Of a stretch of 64,000 bases of DNA, positions 26,678-33,229 are shown one piece after another. This stretch comes from Fastidiosipila sp. (GTDB taxonomy: Bacteria; Bacillota; Clostridia; Saccharofermentanales; DTU023). The position numbers were made by a program, and so were the translations under genes. The notes under the pieces are model-generated. The model saw only the letters and a program-made list of their open reading frames with translations, was not told the DNA's origin and made no database searches. Each line of letters opens with the position of its first letter. Within the stretch, counting starts at the first letter, position 1. The stretch lies in NCBI GenBank assembly GCA_012511175.1, contig JAAZGO010000028.1, positions 54,398-118,397 on the forward strand, written 5' to 3'.

Positions 26678-27499
26678 TCAAATTTCTATCATATCGCCGG
26701 CCGCCAGGTAATCGATCCGGCCGCCCATTTTTTCTTTTAACCGCTGGTAAGGGACCCTGCCCGTACAGTGACAAGTGTAGTACTTGGCGCCCGTCGAGGC
26801 AAGGAAAGCCGCGATCCGGTCAATCTCTCCATCGCTTTCACGGTCCTGGTCGCTTTTTGCCAGGTGAAAGCCGCCGATCACCACGTGGGGGTAACGCCCC
26901 TTGATCGAATGAAAATGCCTGACAATATTCATGATGCCCATGTGGGCGCACCCCGTAAAAAGAACCGTCTTGTCATCCTGCTCAATCACCAGATTCTGTT
27001 CGTGGACAAAATCGTCGTCCGTCAGCTCTCCGCCCTCTTTTTTCAGCAGGTCGCGGTTGGAGGACGGCAGTGATTCCAGCGGCTCCACGTTCGAAAAGAC
27101 GCGGATCCCGCGTGCAATGGTGAAACGATCGGTGGTAAAAACGACCTGCCGGTTTTCTTTCAGCTTTTTATCGATCCCGATAAATTGAAGCTTGTCTCCC
27201 TGCCTCCTGGCGTAATAGTCACCAAAGGCCTGCGGATGGATGAAGACTTCCGCCTTGTCATTGAGTTCGAAAAAAGCATCCAGGCCGCCCCCATGGTCAT
27301 AGTGACCGTGAGAAATGACAACGAATTCAACTTCAGACAGGTCAACCTTCATTTTGCGGGCATTTTCAATGAAAAGCGGACTGGCTCCCGTATCGAAAAG
27401 AATTTTGTGGCCCAGGGCTTCGATGTAGAGACTGAGACCGTGTTCGCTTCCCAAAGTCTCGCTCCGCGCCGAATTTTCCATCAGTACCTTAATAATCAT
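26678..27499 (-). CDS. Metallo-beta-lactamase-fold hydrolase (COG1237-like)
   Basis: A 273-residue MBL-fold protein with HGHYDHGGG (metal-binding His/Asp motif) near residue 60, FTGCAHMGIMNIV and VIGGFHLAK. It resembles COG1237, annotated elsewhere as a dihydropterin-related phosphate synthase without firm proof in bacteria. It is embedded between the Mrp gene and a MinD ATPase gene with 12-16 nt gaps, so it belongs to the metallocluster operon. A redox or thiol-related hydrolase role is possible; the substrate is unknown. Confidence 0.85.
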   Translation of the reverse strand: MIIKVLMENSARSETLGSEHGLSLYIEALGHKILFDTGASPLFIENARKMKVDLSEVEFVVISHGHYDHGGGLDAFFELNDKAEVFIHPQAFGDYYARRQGDKLQFIGIDKKLKENRQVVFTTDRFTIARGIRVFSNVEPLESLPSSNRDLLKKEGGELTDDDFVHEQNLVIEQDDKTVLFTGCAHMGIMNIVRHFHSIKGRYPHVVIGGFHLAKSDQDRESDGEIDRIAAFLASTGAKYYTCHCTGRVPYQRLKEKMGGRIDYLAAGDMIEI

Positions 27500-27511
27500 G
27501 GTCTTAACCGC

Positions 27512-28378
27512 CTATTTTTCCAGAAGCAGCGCCATGGTTTTTTCGTAGACCGACCGCACCGCTTCCCCGGAAGGACAATCGATATCGACGATGCTCTGCC
27601 CCTTGTTGATGGCCCTGACAGCTTCCGTGTCAAAGGGAATGACACCGGCAAAGGGCAGGTTCTCCTCTTGGCAAAAGGTTCGTATCCGGCCGGTTATTTC
27701 CGGATTCGTATCGTGCTTATTGACGCAGACCGCAACGGTGGTCCCGAATTTCATGGCCGTATCAATGACCCGCTCCATATCACTGATCCCCGACAAAGAA
27801 GGTTCCGCCACGATAAGCACCAGGTCGACCCCGCTGAGAGAGGCAATGACAGGGCATCCGATGCCGGGGGAGCCATCAATGATGGCAAAGCGCTTTTCAA
27901 GGGCCTTCTCACGCATTTGCTTTTTTACTTCGGCTACCAGCAGGCCCGACATGCCGCTGCCCATTTTGAGCTCCGCGGTCGAAAAAACCCGGTCACCCTC
28001 CTGATAGAGGAGCAGCTCCCCCGAAACAGCCGGCGCCATGGTGACCGCCGAGACCGGGCAGACATGATGACAGACCGCACAGCCTTCACAGGCAAAGGGA
28101 TCGACCGTGTAGGTTTCTTCGACCCGGATGGCTTTGAAGCGGCAGTGCTCCTTGCACAGACCACATTCGATGCAAAGATCCGCGTCGATTTCCGCTTTGG
28201 ACAGACCATAAAAATCTGTACGGACAGGCTCACTGGACCAACCGGTGATCAGGTGCAGGTTGGGAGCTTCAACATCGCAATCGGCGTAGGTTCTGGCATC
28301 TGACAGCCTGATGAAGGCGCTGGCAACGGTTGTCTTTCCTGTGCCGCCCTTGCCGCTTAAGATCAATAGCTGTTTCAT
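27512..28378 (-). CDS. MinD-superfamily ATPase with 2x[4Fe-4S] ferredoxin insert (first of pair)
   Basis: A 288-residue P-loop ATPase. The N-terminus has the deviant Walker A LSGKGGTGKTT. An inserted ferredoxin domain at about residues 65-105 has two CxxCxxCxxxC motifs (CIECGLCKEHC, CEGCAVCHHVC). IIDGSPGIGCPVIAS is the switch II region. This architecture is that of the DVU2103/DVU2104 pair of the Desulfovibrio orange protein complex. The gene overlaps its paralogue by 4 nt, indicating a heterodimer. It likely delivers electrons or clusters to NifX-type partners in this operon. Confidence 0.9.
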   Translation of the reverse strand: MKQLLILSGKGGTGKTTVASAFIRLSDARTYADCDVEAPNLHLITGWSSEPVRTDFYGLSKAEIDADLCIECGLCKEHCRFKAIRVEETYTVDPFACEGCAVCHHVCPVSAVTMAPAVSGELLLYQEGDRVFSTAELKMGSGMSGLLVAEVKKQMREKALEKRFAIIDGSPGIGCPVIASLSGVDLVLIVAEPSLSGISDMERVIDTAMKFGTTVAVCVNKHDTNPEITGRIRTFCQEENLPFAGVIPFDTEAVRAINKGQSIVDIDCPSGEAVRSVYEKTMALLLEK

Positions 28379-29217
28379 GGGCAGGCCTCCTCCAGGATGA
28401 CCGTCAGCAATTCTTCGAACCAGATTCGATAGCCTTGGTCTTCCCGAACGGCGATCTCTCCTTTCGAGTTAATTAAACCCAGCTTCTGATCGAAGGGAAT
28501 GCTTCCCAGGATGGGGAGTCCTTTCTCCAGACAGAAGGCTTCGGAGGGATTATCACCTTCCTGAATCTTGTTCAGGACCACTCCCAGGGGCTTGCCCATC
28601 AGGTTTACCAGTTGATAAACCATGGCCAGGTTATGGGCGCCGAAAATCGTCGGCTCTGCCACGAGTACACAGTAATCAGCCCCCGCAACCGTCTCCATGA
28701 CAATGCAGGAGGTACCCGGAGGGCAGTCAATAAAGGTGAGAAGGTCCGGATCGTCATCCTGACCCTCCAATAAACGGTCGATAATGGGGATACCCGATTC
28801 CTCCCCGGTGTTCATGATACCGGAGTGTACCTGAACCTGGCCTGACACTCCACGTTCGATCCGGCCGATTTCCTTGTCCTTTTCGGAAAAGGCTTTTTCA
28901 GGGCAGACCAGGACGCAGCCTCCGCAGGAGTGACAGATTTCTTCAAAGACAATCAGCTCTTCCCTGATGTAGGCCAAAGCGTTGAACTGGCAAAAATCCA
29001 CGCACTTGCGGCACCCCGTGCATTTGTCCTGATCGACGACGGGAATTTTGACTGCGACCCGCTCAATTTCCAAATCGCCCGGTTTGAAGAAAAGATGGCC
29101 GTTCGGCTCCTCAACGTCGCAGTCCAGGTAACGGGCCTGCCCTGCAACTTCGGCCAGGTTGACGGACACCAGTGTTTTTCCCGTACCGCCCTTGCCGCTT
29201 AATACCGCGATCTTCAT
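28375..29217 (-). CDS. MinD-superfamily ATPase with 2x[4Fe-4S] ferredoxin insert (second of pair)
   Basis: A 280-residue sister of the preceding ATPase. It starts directly with MKIAVLSGKGGTGKT and has a ferredoxin insert (CTGCRKCVDFC and CHSCGGCVLVC) and TFIDCPPGTSCIVMETV. An apparent 51-residue N-terminal extension is out of the conserved region and is rejected. The two paralogues probably form an obligate pair, as in the orange protein system. It follows the NifX-like gene by 4 nt. Confidence 0.9.
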   Translation of the reverse strand: MKIAVLSGKGGTGKTLVSVNLAEVAGQARYLDCDVEEPNGHLFFKPGDLEIERVAVKIPVVDQDKCTGCRKCVDFCQFNALAYIREELIVFEEICHSCGGCVLVCPEKAFSEKDKEIGRIERGVSGQVQVHSGIMNTGEESGIPIIDRLLEGQDDDPDLLTFIDCPPGTSCIVMETVAGADYCVLVAEPTIFGAHNLAMVYQLVNLMGKPLGVVLNKIQEGDNPSEAFCLEKGLPILGSIPFDQKLGLINSKGEIAVREDQGYRIWFEELLTVILEEACP

Positions 29218-29221
29218 GGGA

Positions 29222-29581
29222 TCAATGCCTGTGGAGTCCGGCGTGAATCTCATCCAGCTCCGACAGTTTTCCCTCCAGGAAGGCGTCAATATTCTCCTTG
29301 ATCGACTCACCCTTTGTCCGGTAAATTCTGGCTTTTGCCGCAAGCAGAACGCCGGCGGCGTTCTGGCCACAGCGGGGTGTCAGGACGGCATCAACTTTCT
29401 GATCGGCAACGATCTGGGCCGCGCGCACACCGGCTCCTCCGGCACTTTGAGCAGCGGTATTCAAGACAAATTGATTCTCTTTCGACTCCGTATCGTGGAT
29501 CAGATAATAGGGCGCGCGCCCGAAGGACATGCAGACCTTGGATTCAATGCTGTTGCTGTCAACCGGTATGGCTAATTTCAT
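29222..29581 (-). CDS. NifX-like (dinitrogenase Mo-Fe cofactor family) protein
   Basis: A 119-residue protein of the NifX/NifB C-terminal/ORP family. It has [26 protein letters not shown] at the start and VDAVLTPRCGQNAAGVL with a conserved-type cysteine. It is the more compact of the two NifX-like proteins in this operon. GAGGAGA precedes the start codon, which lies inside the end of the IscU-like gene (23-nt overlap). It is a candidate acceptor of a metal-sulfur cluster from the Mrp/MinD ATPases. Confidence 0.86.
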   Translation of the reverse strand: MKLAIPVDSNSIESKVCMSFGRAPYYLIHDTESKENQFVLNTAAQSAGGAGVRAAQIVADQKVDAVLTPRCGQNAAGVLLAAKARIYRTKGESIKENIDAFLEGKLSELDEIHAGLHRH

Positions 29582-29966
29582 GGATTTCTCCTCTTTCTGG
29601 GTGCATTTCGTAATAATTCGCGATGGCTTGACGGAGCGCCCCCACCCCCATAAGCGAGCAATGGATCTTGCTCTCAGGGAGGCCGTCAAGCGCCTGGATC
29701 ACATCGTCCTCCGTGATGGAAAGCGCTTCCTCCAATGTTTTCCCCTTGGCCAGCTCCGAAGTCATGCTGGAGGTTGCGACGGCGCCGCAGCAACCGTAGA
29801 CCAGGTAGGAAATGTCGTCGATGCGGTTGTCTTTCACTTTGATGTACATGACCAGACAATCGCCGCATGAAGGATCACCCACGCTGCCCTCGGCATCGGC
29901 GTCGGGCATGGTATGGGCATTTCGGGGGCTCATGAAATGGTCAATGACGGTGTCTGAATAAATCAT
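29559..29966 (-). CDS. IscU/NifU-N-like Fe-S cluster scaffold protein
   Basis: A 135-residue scaffold-type protein beginning [16 protein letters not shown]. The three cluster-ligand cysteines are in the expected places: [26 protein letters not shown] and [10 protein letters not shown]. The Asp after GDPSCG is present. An N-terminal extension is rejected because family homology starts at the chosen ATG. The gene overlaps DUF134 by 4 nt and lies inside the metallocluster operon with no IscS desulfurase or IscR nearby. It therefore probably serves this operon instead of general Fe-S assembly. Confidence 0.9.
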   Translation of the reverse strand: MIYSDTVIDHFMSPRNAHTMPDADAEGSVGDPSCGDCLVMYIKVKDNRIDDISYLVYGCCGAVATSSMTSELAKGKTLEEALSITEDDVIQALDGLPESKIHCSLMGVGALRQAIANYYEMHPERGEIHEISHTG

Positions 29967-30343
29967 CGATTGCGCCGGCCGCCATGCCCGTGCATTTGCC
30001 TGCCGCGCCCGTAACGGTGACAGCCGTGGCCGCAAATACCCTCGGGGCCTTCACACAGCCGGTATTCGCCTCCTTCAATAATCAGTACTTTCCCATTGAC
30101 AAGTGAATCAGCGATCTTTTGCCTGGCCCTGACATAGATGCCCTGGATGGTCGTTCGGGCAACATTCATCTGGCGGGCACACTCCTCCTGGTTGAATCCC
30201 TCATGGTCAATCAACCTGACCGTCTCATATTCGTCAACGGTCATCCGGACGTGCTCGCGTGCGCCCGCGCCCACCCCCAGCGGCCCGAAGCGGCTGATTG
30301 GCGGCAATTGACAGACTCTTCGCCATTTCATGGGTCTGGCCAC
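29963..30343 (-). CDS. DUF134 (UPF0251) DNA-binding-like protein
   Basis: A 126-residue DUF134 protein. The N-terminus [21 protein letters not shown] and the helix-turn-helix segment [26 protein letters not shown] are diagnostic; the fold is related to sigma-factor region 4. The C-terminus is rich in Cys, His and Gly ([16 protein letters not shown]), so metal sensing is plausible. It lies between the DUF5320 gene and the IscU-like gene. It is the obvious candidate for binding the two palindromic operators at the operon promoter, but this is not shown. Confidence 0.88.
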   Translation of the reverse strand: MARPMKWRRVCQLPPISRFGPLGVGAGAREHVRMTVDEYETVRLIDHEGFNQEECARQMNVARTTIQGIYVRARQKIADSLVNGKVLIIEGGEYRLCEGPEGICGHGCHRYGRGRQMHGHGGRRNR

Positions 30344-30403
30344 AGTGACTCACCTCAACTAATAATGGGGGGATAACCGGCAGCCCGGCCATCCCCGACT
30401 ATT

Positions 30404-30685
30404 TTACTCGCTTTCGAGTTGTTTGGAAATGTAGTCCAGGCGTTCCTGCAGGATTTCCTTTTCTTCTTCCAAAATTTCGCGGTCGCTGCGGTCATCATAG
30501 GGTGCGTAGCCGTAGCCGGGGCCAAATCCGCGGCCATAACCGTAACCCATTCCGTACCCCCGCCGGCCGTAGCCCATGCGGCGCCCGCGGCGCCCGTAGC
30601 CGTATCCATAATCGCGGCAGGGGCCCATTCCCCAGCCCGTCATGGGGCCATAGCCCATCGGCCCTGTTCCATCTCTGCGTGGCAT
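30404..30685 (-). CDS. DUF5320 protein, Gly/Tyr/Met/Arg-rich with C-terminal coiled coil
   Basis: A 93-residue protein with a low-complexity N-terminal two thirds (repeated GYGYGR and MGYGRRGYG units). A short acidic helix follows (DREILEEEKEILQERLDYISKQLE) that may oligomerise. The opening MPRRDGTGPMGYGPMTGW is characteristic of DUF5320, a family of anaerobes found beside Mrp and NifX-like genes. TAGGAGG precedes the start. It is the first gene of the operon, directly below the double-operator promoter. It could be an aggregation-prone or RNA/metal-binding protein; function unknown. Confidence 0.85.
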   Translation of the reverse strand: MPRRDGTGPMGYGPMTGWGMGPCRDYGYGYGRRGRRMGYGRRGYGMGYGYGRGFGPGYGYAPYDDRSDREILEEEKEILQERLDYISKQLESE

Positions 30686-30715
30686 ATTGAATACCTCCTA
30701 AATTTTCTTTATAAG

Positions 30716-30727
30716 TGACATATGTCA
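30716..30727. promoter_or_regulatory. Operator palindrome TGACATATGTCA, downstream copy
   Basis: A perfect 12-bp palindrome just downstream of the predicted transcription start. It has the same sequence as the copy 40 bp away, and flanking bases AG upstream are also shared. A bound protein here would block transcription initiation or early elongation. Confidence 0.75.
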
Positions 30728-30739
30728 TTTACTTCCATG

Positions 30740-30768
30740 ATTGTACGCCTGTTAGTGACATATGTCAA
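30740..30768 (-). promoter_or_regulatory. Strong promoter of the metallocluster operon
   Basis: On the minus strand a perfect TTGACA (30763-30768) is followed after exactly 17 nt by TACAAT (30740-30745). The -35 hexamer overlaps the upstream operator palindrome. The start would lie near 30733, leaving about 48 nt to the DUF5320 start codon. Confidence 0.8.
30756..30767. promoter_or_regulatory. Operator palindrome TGACATATGTCA, upstream copy
   Basis: A perfect 12-bp palindrome overlapping the -35 element of the metallocluster promoter. It lies exactly 40 bp (about four helical turns) from the identical downstream copy. This suggests two dimers bound on the same face of the DNA. Confidence 0.75.
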
Positions 30769-30858
30769 CTATTGTTTTTGGGTTAATATTACAAAAACAA
30801 TGTGTTGTATTATTTTAATATGCATAGTGTTACAAACAAAATATTAGTAATTCATATT

Positions 30859-31331
30859 AGCATACGGTAATATGCTATTGCATTCGCTCTCAAATGATGC
30901 TATAGTCACCTCATCAGCTGCTCTTGCCTCTCCCCAACCATGGGAAAGGTCCGGGGATCAGGTACAGGTGGCTGTTCCGGCTCAACCTGTTTCGAGGTGG
31001 GCACAGGGACACGGGCAATGACGGTTCGAGCTTTGATGATAGAAACAGTTTCACGCGGGGGACTTGTCGCATTTAATTGATGCCTTTCTTTGGAACTTGT
31101 CTTTCAGCTAAGGGAGAAAGCGGGACAGTTCCAACAGAATCGACGATCGCATCCACTTAATTCATTTGAATATTGCCATGGTTGGATTCCAACCCCATTT
31201 ATTCTTTGGCTGACGCCGGCTTTCTTGTTACCGGGAGCCGGGGCCGTGTTGAAGACCCAAAAACCGGAATCAGAGCACACTGAAGTGTCGCGGATGCCGG
31301 TCAGGGGTATCCCTGACGAGGAGGCGGGGAT
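30859..31331 (+). other. AT-rich intergenic region and long structured leader of the SipW operon
   Basis: No credible gene. The stretch begins with AT-rich DNA containing an AGCATA/TATGCT hairpin (30859-30876). A possible promoter follows: TTGCAT at 30878-30883, 17-nt spacer, TATAGT at 30901-30906. Between that promoter and the SipW start lie about 420 nt. They contain a long hairpin at 31092-31132 (GGAACT..GTCTTTC with GAAAG..GACAGTTCC), an ACAGGT/ACCTGT pair near 30964-30990, and a 7-bp stem at 31300-31317 directly before the ribosome binding site. A 104-residue frame starting at 31090 overlaps the SipW gene and looks non-coding. Confidence 0.5.
31300..31324 (+). promoter_or_regulatory. Hairpin abutting the SipW ribosome binding site
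   Basis: gtcaggg (31300-31306) pairs perfectly with ccctgac (31311-31317) around a 4-nt loop. AGGAGG (31319-31324) follows immediately, 7 nt before the ATG. This could control translation or protect the message. Confidence 0.45.
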
Positions 31332-31937
31332 ATGCTTTCGGCACGAAAAATACTATCTTTTTCCATTCATTTTCTGGTTTGGATGCTTTTGTCCTTCCTT
31401 CTGATCGCGGCGGCACTGACGGCCGGAGCCAGGCTGATCGGCTACACGCCCTATGTCGTCCTGTCCGGCAGCATGGAACCGGCTATTCCGACAGGCGCCC
31501 TCATCTACGTCCGCGCGACAGATCCCTACCGGGTTAAAGAAGGCGACCCCATCACCTTCCACCTCAATCAAGGCGGTCCGGTCGCCACCCACCGGGTCAT
31601 CGAAATCGACGCCACCAACCGCTACTTCATCACCAAAGGCGACGCCAACAATTCACCGGACGGCATGCCTGTCCAGTTTTCCAACCTCATCGGCACGCCA
31701 CGTTTCACGCTTCCGGCTGCCGGTTTTGTATACCATGCACTTTCAACCTCTCCGGGAAAGCCCCTTGCTCTGGCTTTCATCATAGCCTCCATCGCGGCCA
31801 TGCTGGCGGTCGACGGCAACCGGAATTGGAAGAAAAAAGTCAATCAAGAGCAATCGCCTAACGAGGGATCCGGACGCAAGTCTGTCAATAAAGAGAAGAT
31901 CCAGATCAACGTTCTGAACAGGAGGAACAAAGAATGA
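31332..31937 (+). CDS. sipW: SipW-type signal peptidase I
   Basis: Membrane serine protease that cleaves signal peptides of TasA/camelysin-type fibre proteins. The protein is 201 residues. The N-terminal membrane segment spans residues 8-33 and the catalytic Ser47 lies in SGSMEP. THRVIEI at 86-92 puts His87 where ordinary signal peptidases have Lys; this Ser/His form is the SipW (ER-type) hallmark. GDANNSPDG is the conserved box E. A second membrane segment is near 140-165. The end overlaps the first TasA-like gene by 4 nt. It is the first gene of a five-gene surface cluster. Confidence 0.93.
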   Translation: MLSARKILSFSIHFLVWMLLSFLLIAAALTAGARLIGYTPYVVLSGSMEPAIPTGALIYVRATDPYRVKEGDPITFHLNQGGPVATHRVIEIDATNRYFITKGDANNSPDGMPVQFSNLIGTPRFTLPAAGFVYHALSTSPGKPLALAFIIASIAAMLAVDGNRNWKKKVNQEQSPNEGSGRKSVNKEKIQINVLNRRNKE

Positions 31938-32539
31938 AGAAAAAAAGTTTGGTGATTGCGGTGGCCCTTGTGGCCATCCTCGCAATCGGTCTGGTTGTTA
32001 CCATCGCGTACTTCACAGACAAGAAGGATGTCACCAACACGTTCACGGTCGGCAATTTGAAGATTGACCTGACAGAACCGAACTTTCCGGAAGCTCCCCC
32101 GAAGCTTCTCCCCGGAACCGAAATCCCCAAAGATCCCACGGTCAAACTCTTGGCTGGAAGTGAGGATGCCTACGTCTTCATGCAATTGAAGCCGGAAGGC
32201 AGAATCATGGATTTCCTTAAGCCGATCAGCATCAACTCCAACTGGATACCGGTCACCGGCGGATCGAACCTCTACGTCTACGCGACAGGGGATCCTCGTA
32301 CGCCGGCAGTCGTTACGGCCGGCACTGTCTTGCCCGCCCTCTTCGACAAGGTGGAAGTCATAGCGGATCTGGACAATAGGATTTTTGAGGGCTATGAAGT
32401 CGAAGGGGGCGATGACGTCCCGGCCTTCGATCCTCTTGTGGACAAATTGACAATCAATGCTTTCGCCCATCAGGCCTACGTCAATGGCGTACTCAGTTAC
32501 ACGATTGCTGAAGACGCCGCCAAAGTGCAGCTACCTTAA
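31934..32539 (+). CDS. TasA/camelysin-like SipW-dependent surface protein, copy 1
   Basis: A 201-residue secreted protein with a SipW-dependent signal: MKKKSLVIAV, a hydrophobic stretch, then AYFTDKKDVTNTFTVGNLKIDL. This matches the TasA/CalY entry motif (TxAYFTDK..NxFTxGNxxI). The mature part is beta-rich and acidic. TasA-family proteins form extracellular fibres or matrix. GGAGGAAC precedes the ATG, which overlaps the sipW stop. It is the likely main substrate of the adjacent SipW. Confidence 0.88.
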   Translation: MKKKSLVIAVALVAILAIGLVVTIAYFTDKKDVTNTFTVGNLKIDLTEPNFPEAPPKLLPGTEIPKDPTVKLLAGSEDAYVFMQLKPEGRIMDFLKPISINSNWIPVTGGSNLYVYATGDPRTPAVVTAGTVLPALFDKVEVIADLDNRIFEGYEVEGGDDVPAFDPLVDKLTINAFAHQAYVNGVLSYTIAEDAAKVQLP

Positions 32540-32583
32540 GCAGCGGACAGACTCATCATTTACTAAGATAAGGAGTAATGATC

Positions 32584-33138
32584 ATGAAAAAGAAATCTCT
32601 GCTGATCAGCGCCCTGGTCCTCGTCCTGGCCATGGCCGTTTTCGGAACCCTGGCTTTCTTCACAGCCGAGGATGACGCCACCAACATCATCACCATGGGC
32701 AACATCAAGATTCTGCTTATCGACGATACCCTCGATGACGAAGAAGAGCCGGTACCCTTCCCCGAAGCCGGCGTTCCGGCCATGCCCGGTACGACGGTTG
32801 ACAAGATTGTCCAAGTCAAGAACGTCGGCGACAATCCCGCCTATGTCCGGGTCAAGCTGACGCCTGCCCTGGCGCCTGTTGTCGAGGGGTTTGGGGGCCT
32901 GATCACCTTCGCCGCCGACACGGCCAACTGGGAGAAAATTGGCGACTGGTACCACTACAAATATGTCTTGGCTAAGGGTGATACCACCCCCGCCCTGATC
33001 ACCCAGGTCGTCTTTTCGAACACCATGGGCAATGATTACCAGGACGCCGTCTACACGCTTCTGGTTGAAGCCCAGGGGGTCCAGTCCGAAAACAATGGCA
33101 CCGGCTATGCCGACGCAGCGGGTTGGCCGACTCCGTGA
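32584..33138 (+). CDS. TasA/camelysin-like SipW-dependent surface protein, copy 2
   Basis: A 184-residue paralogue of the previous gene product, with the same signal layout (MKKKSLLISALVLVLAMAVFGTLAFF, then TAEDDATNIITMGNIKI). VDKIVQVKNVGDNPAYVRVKLTP is the family's bulky beta segment. The ATG at 32584 has AAGGAG 8 nt upstream, whereas the ATG at 32578 is too close. It probably co-assembles with the first TasA-like protein. The 92-nt gap to the vWA gene holds no clear terminator. Confidence 0.86.
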   Translation: MKKKSLLISALVLVLAMAVFGTLAFFTAEDDATNIITMGNIKILLIDDTLDDEEEPVPFPEAGVPAMPGTTVDKIVQVKNVGDNPAYVRVKLTPALAPVVEGFGGLITFAADTANWEKIGDWYHYKYVLAKGDTTPALITQVVFSNTMGNDYQDAVYTLLVEAQGVQSENNGTGYADAAGWPTP

Positions 33139-33229
33139 CCGGCCTTCCGAACGGCAGCAATGCCCCGGCATACCTGCCAGGTCATACGCTTTTAGCTGAA
33201 CAGCCGGAAGCATTGAAAGGAAGAAGGCC

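Noticed and set aside
30940..31060. Possible cyclic-di-GMP riboswitch upstream of the surface cluster
   Set aside because: The conserved GEMM core and tetraloop-receptor pattern could not be found.
31090..31404. 104-codon frame in the SipW leader
   Set aside because: It runs into the SipW gene in another frame, lacks a ribosome binding site and covers the stable hairpin at 31092-31132. Leader RNA is the better explanation.
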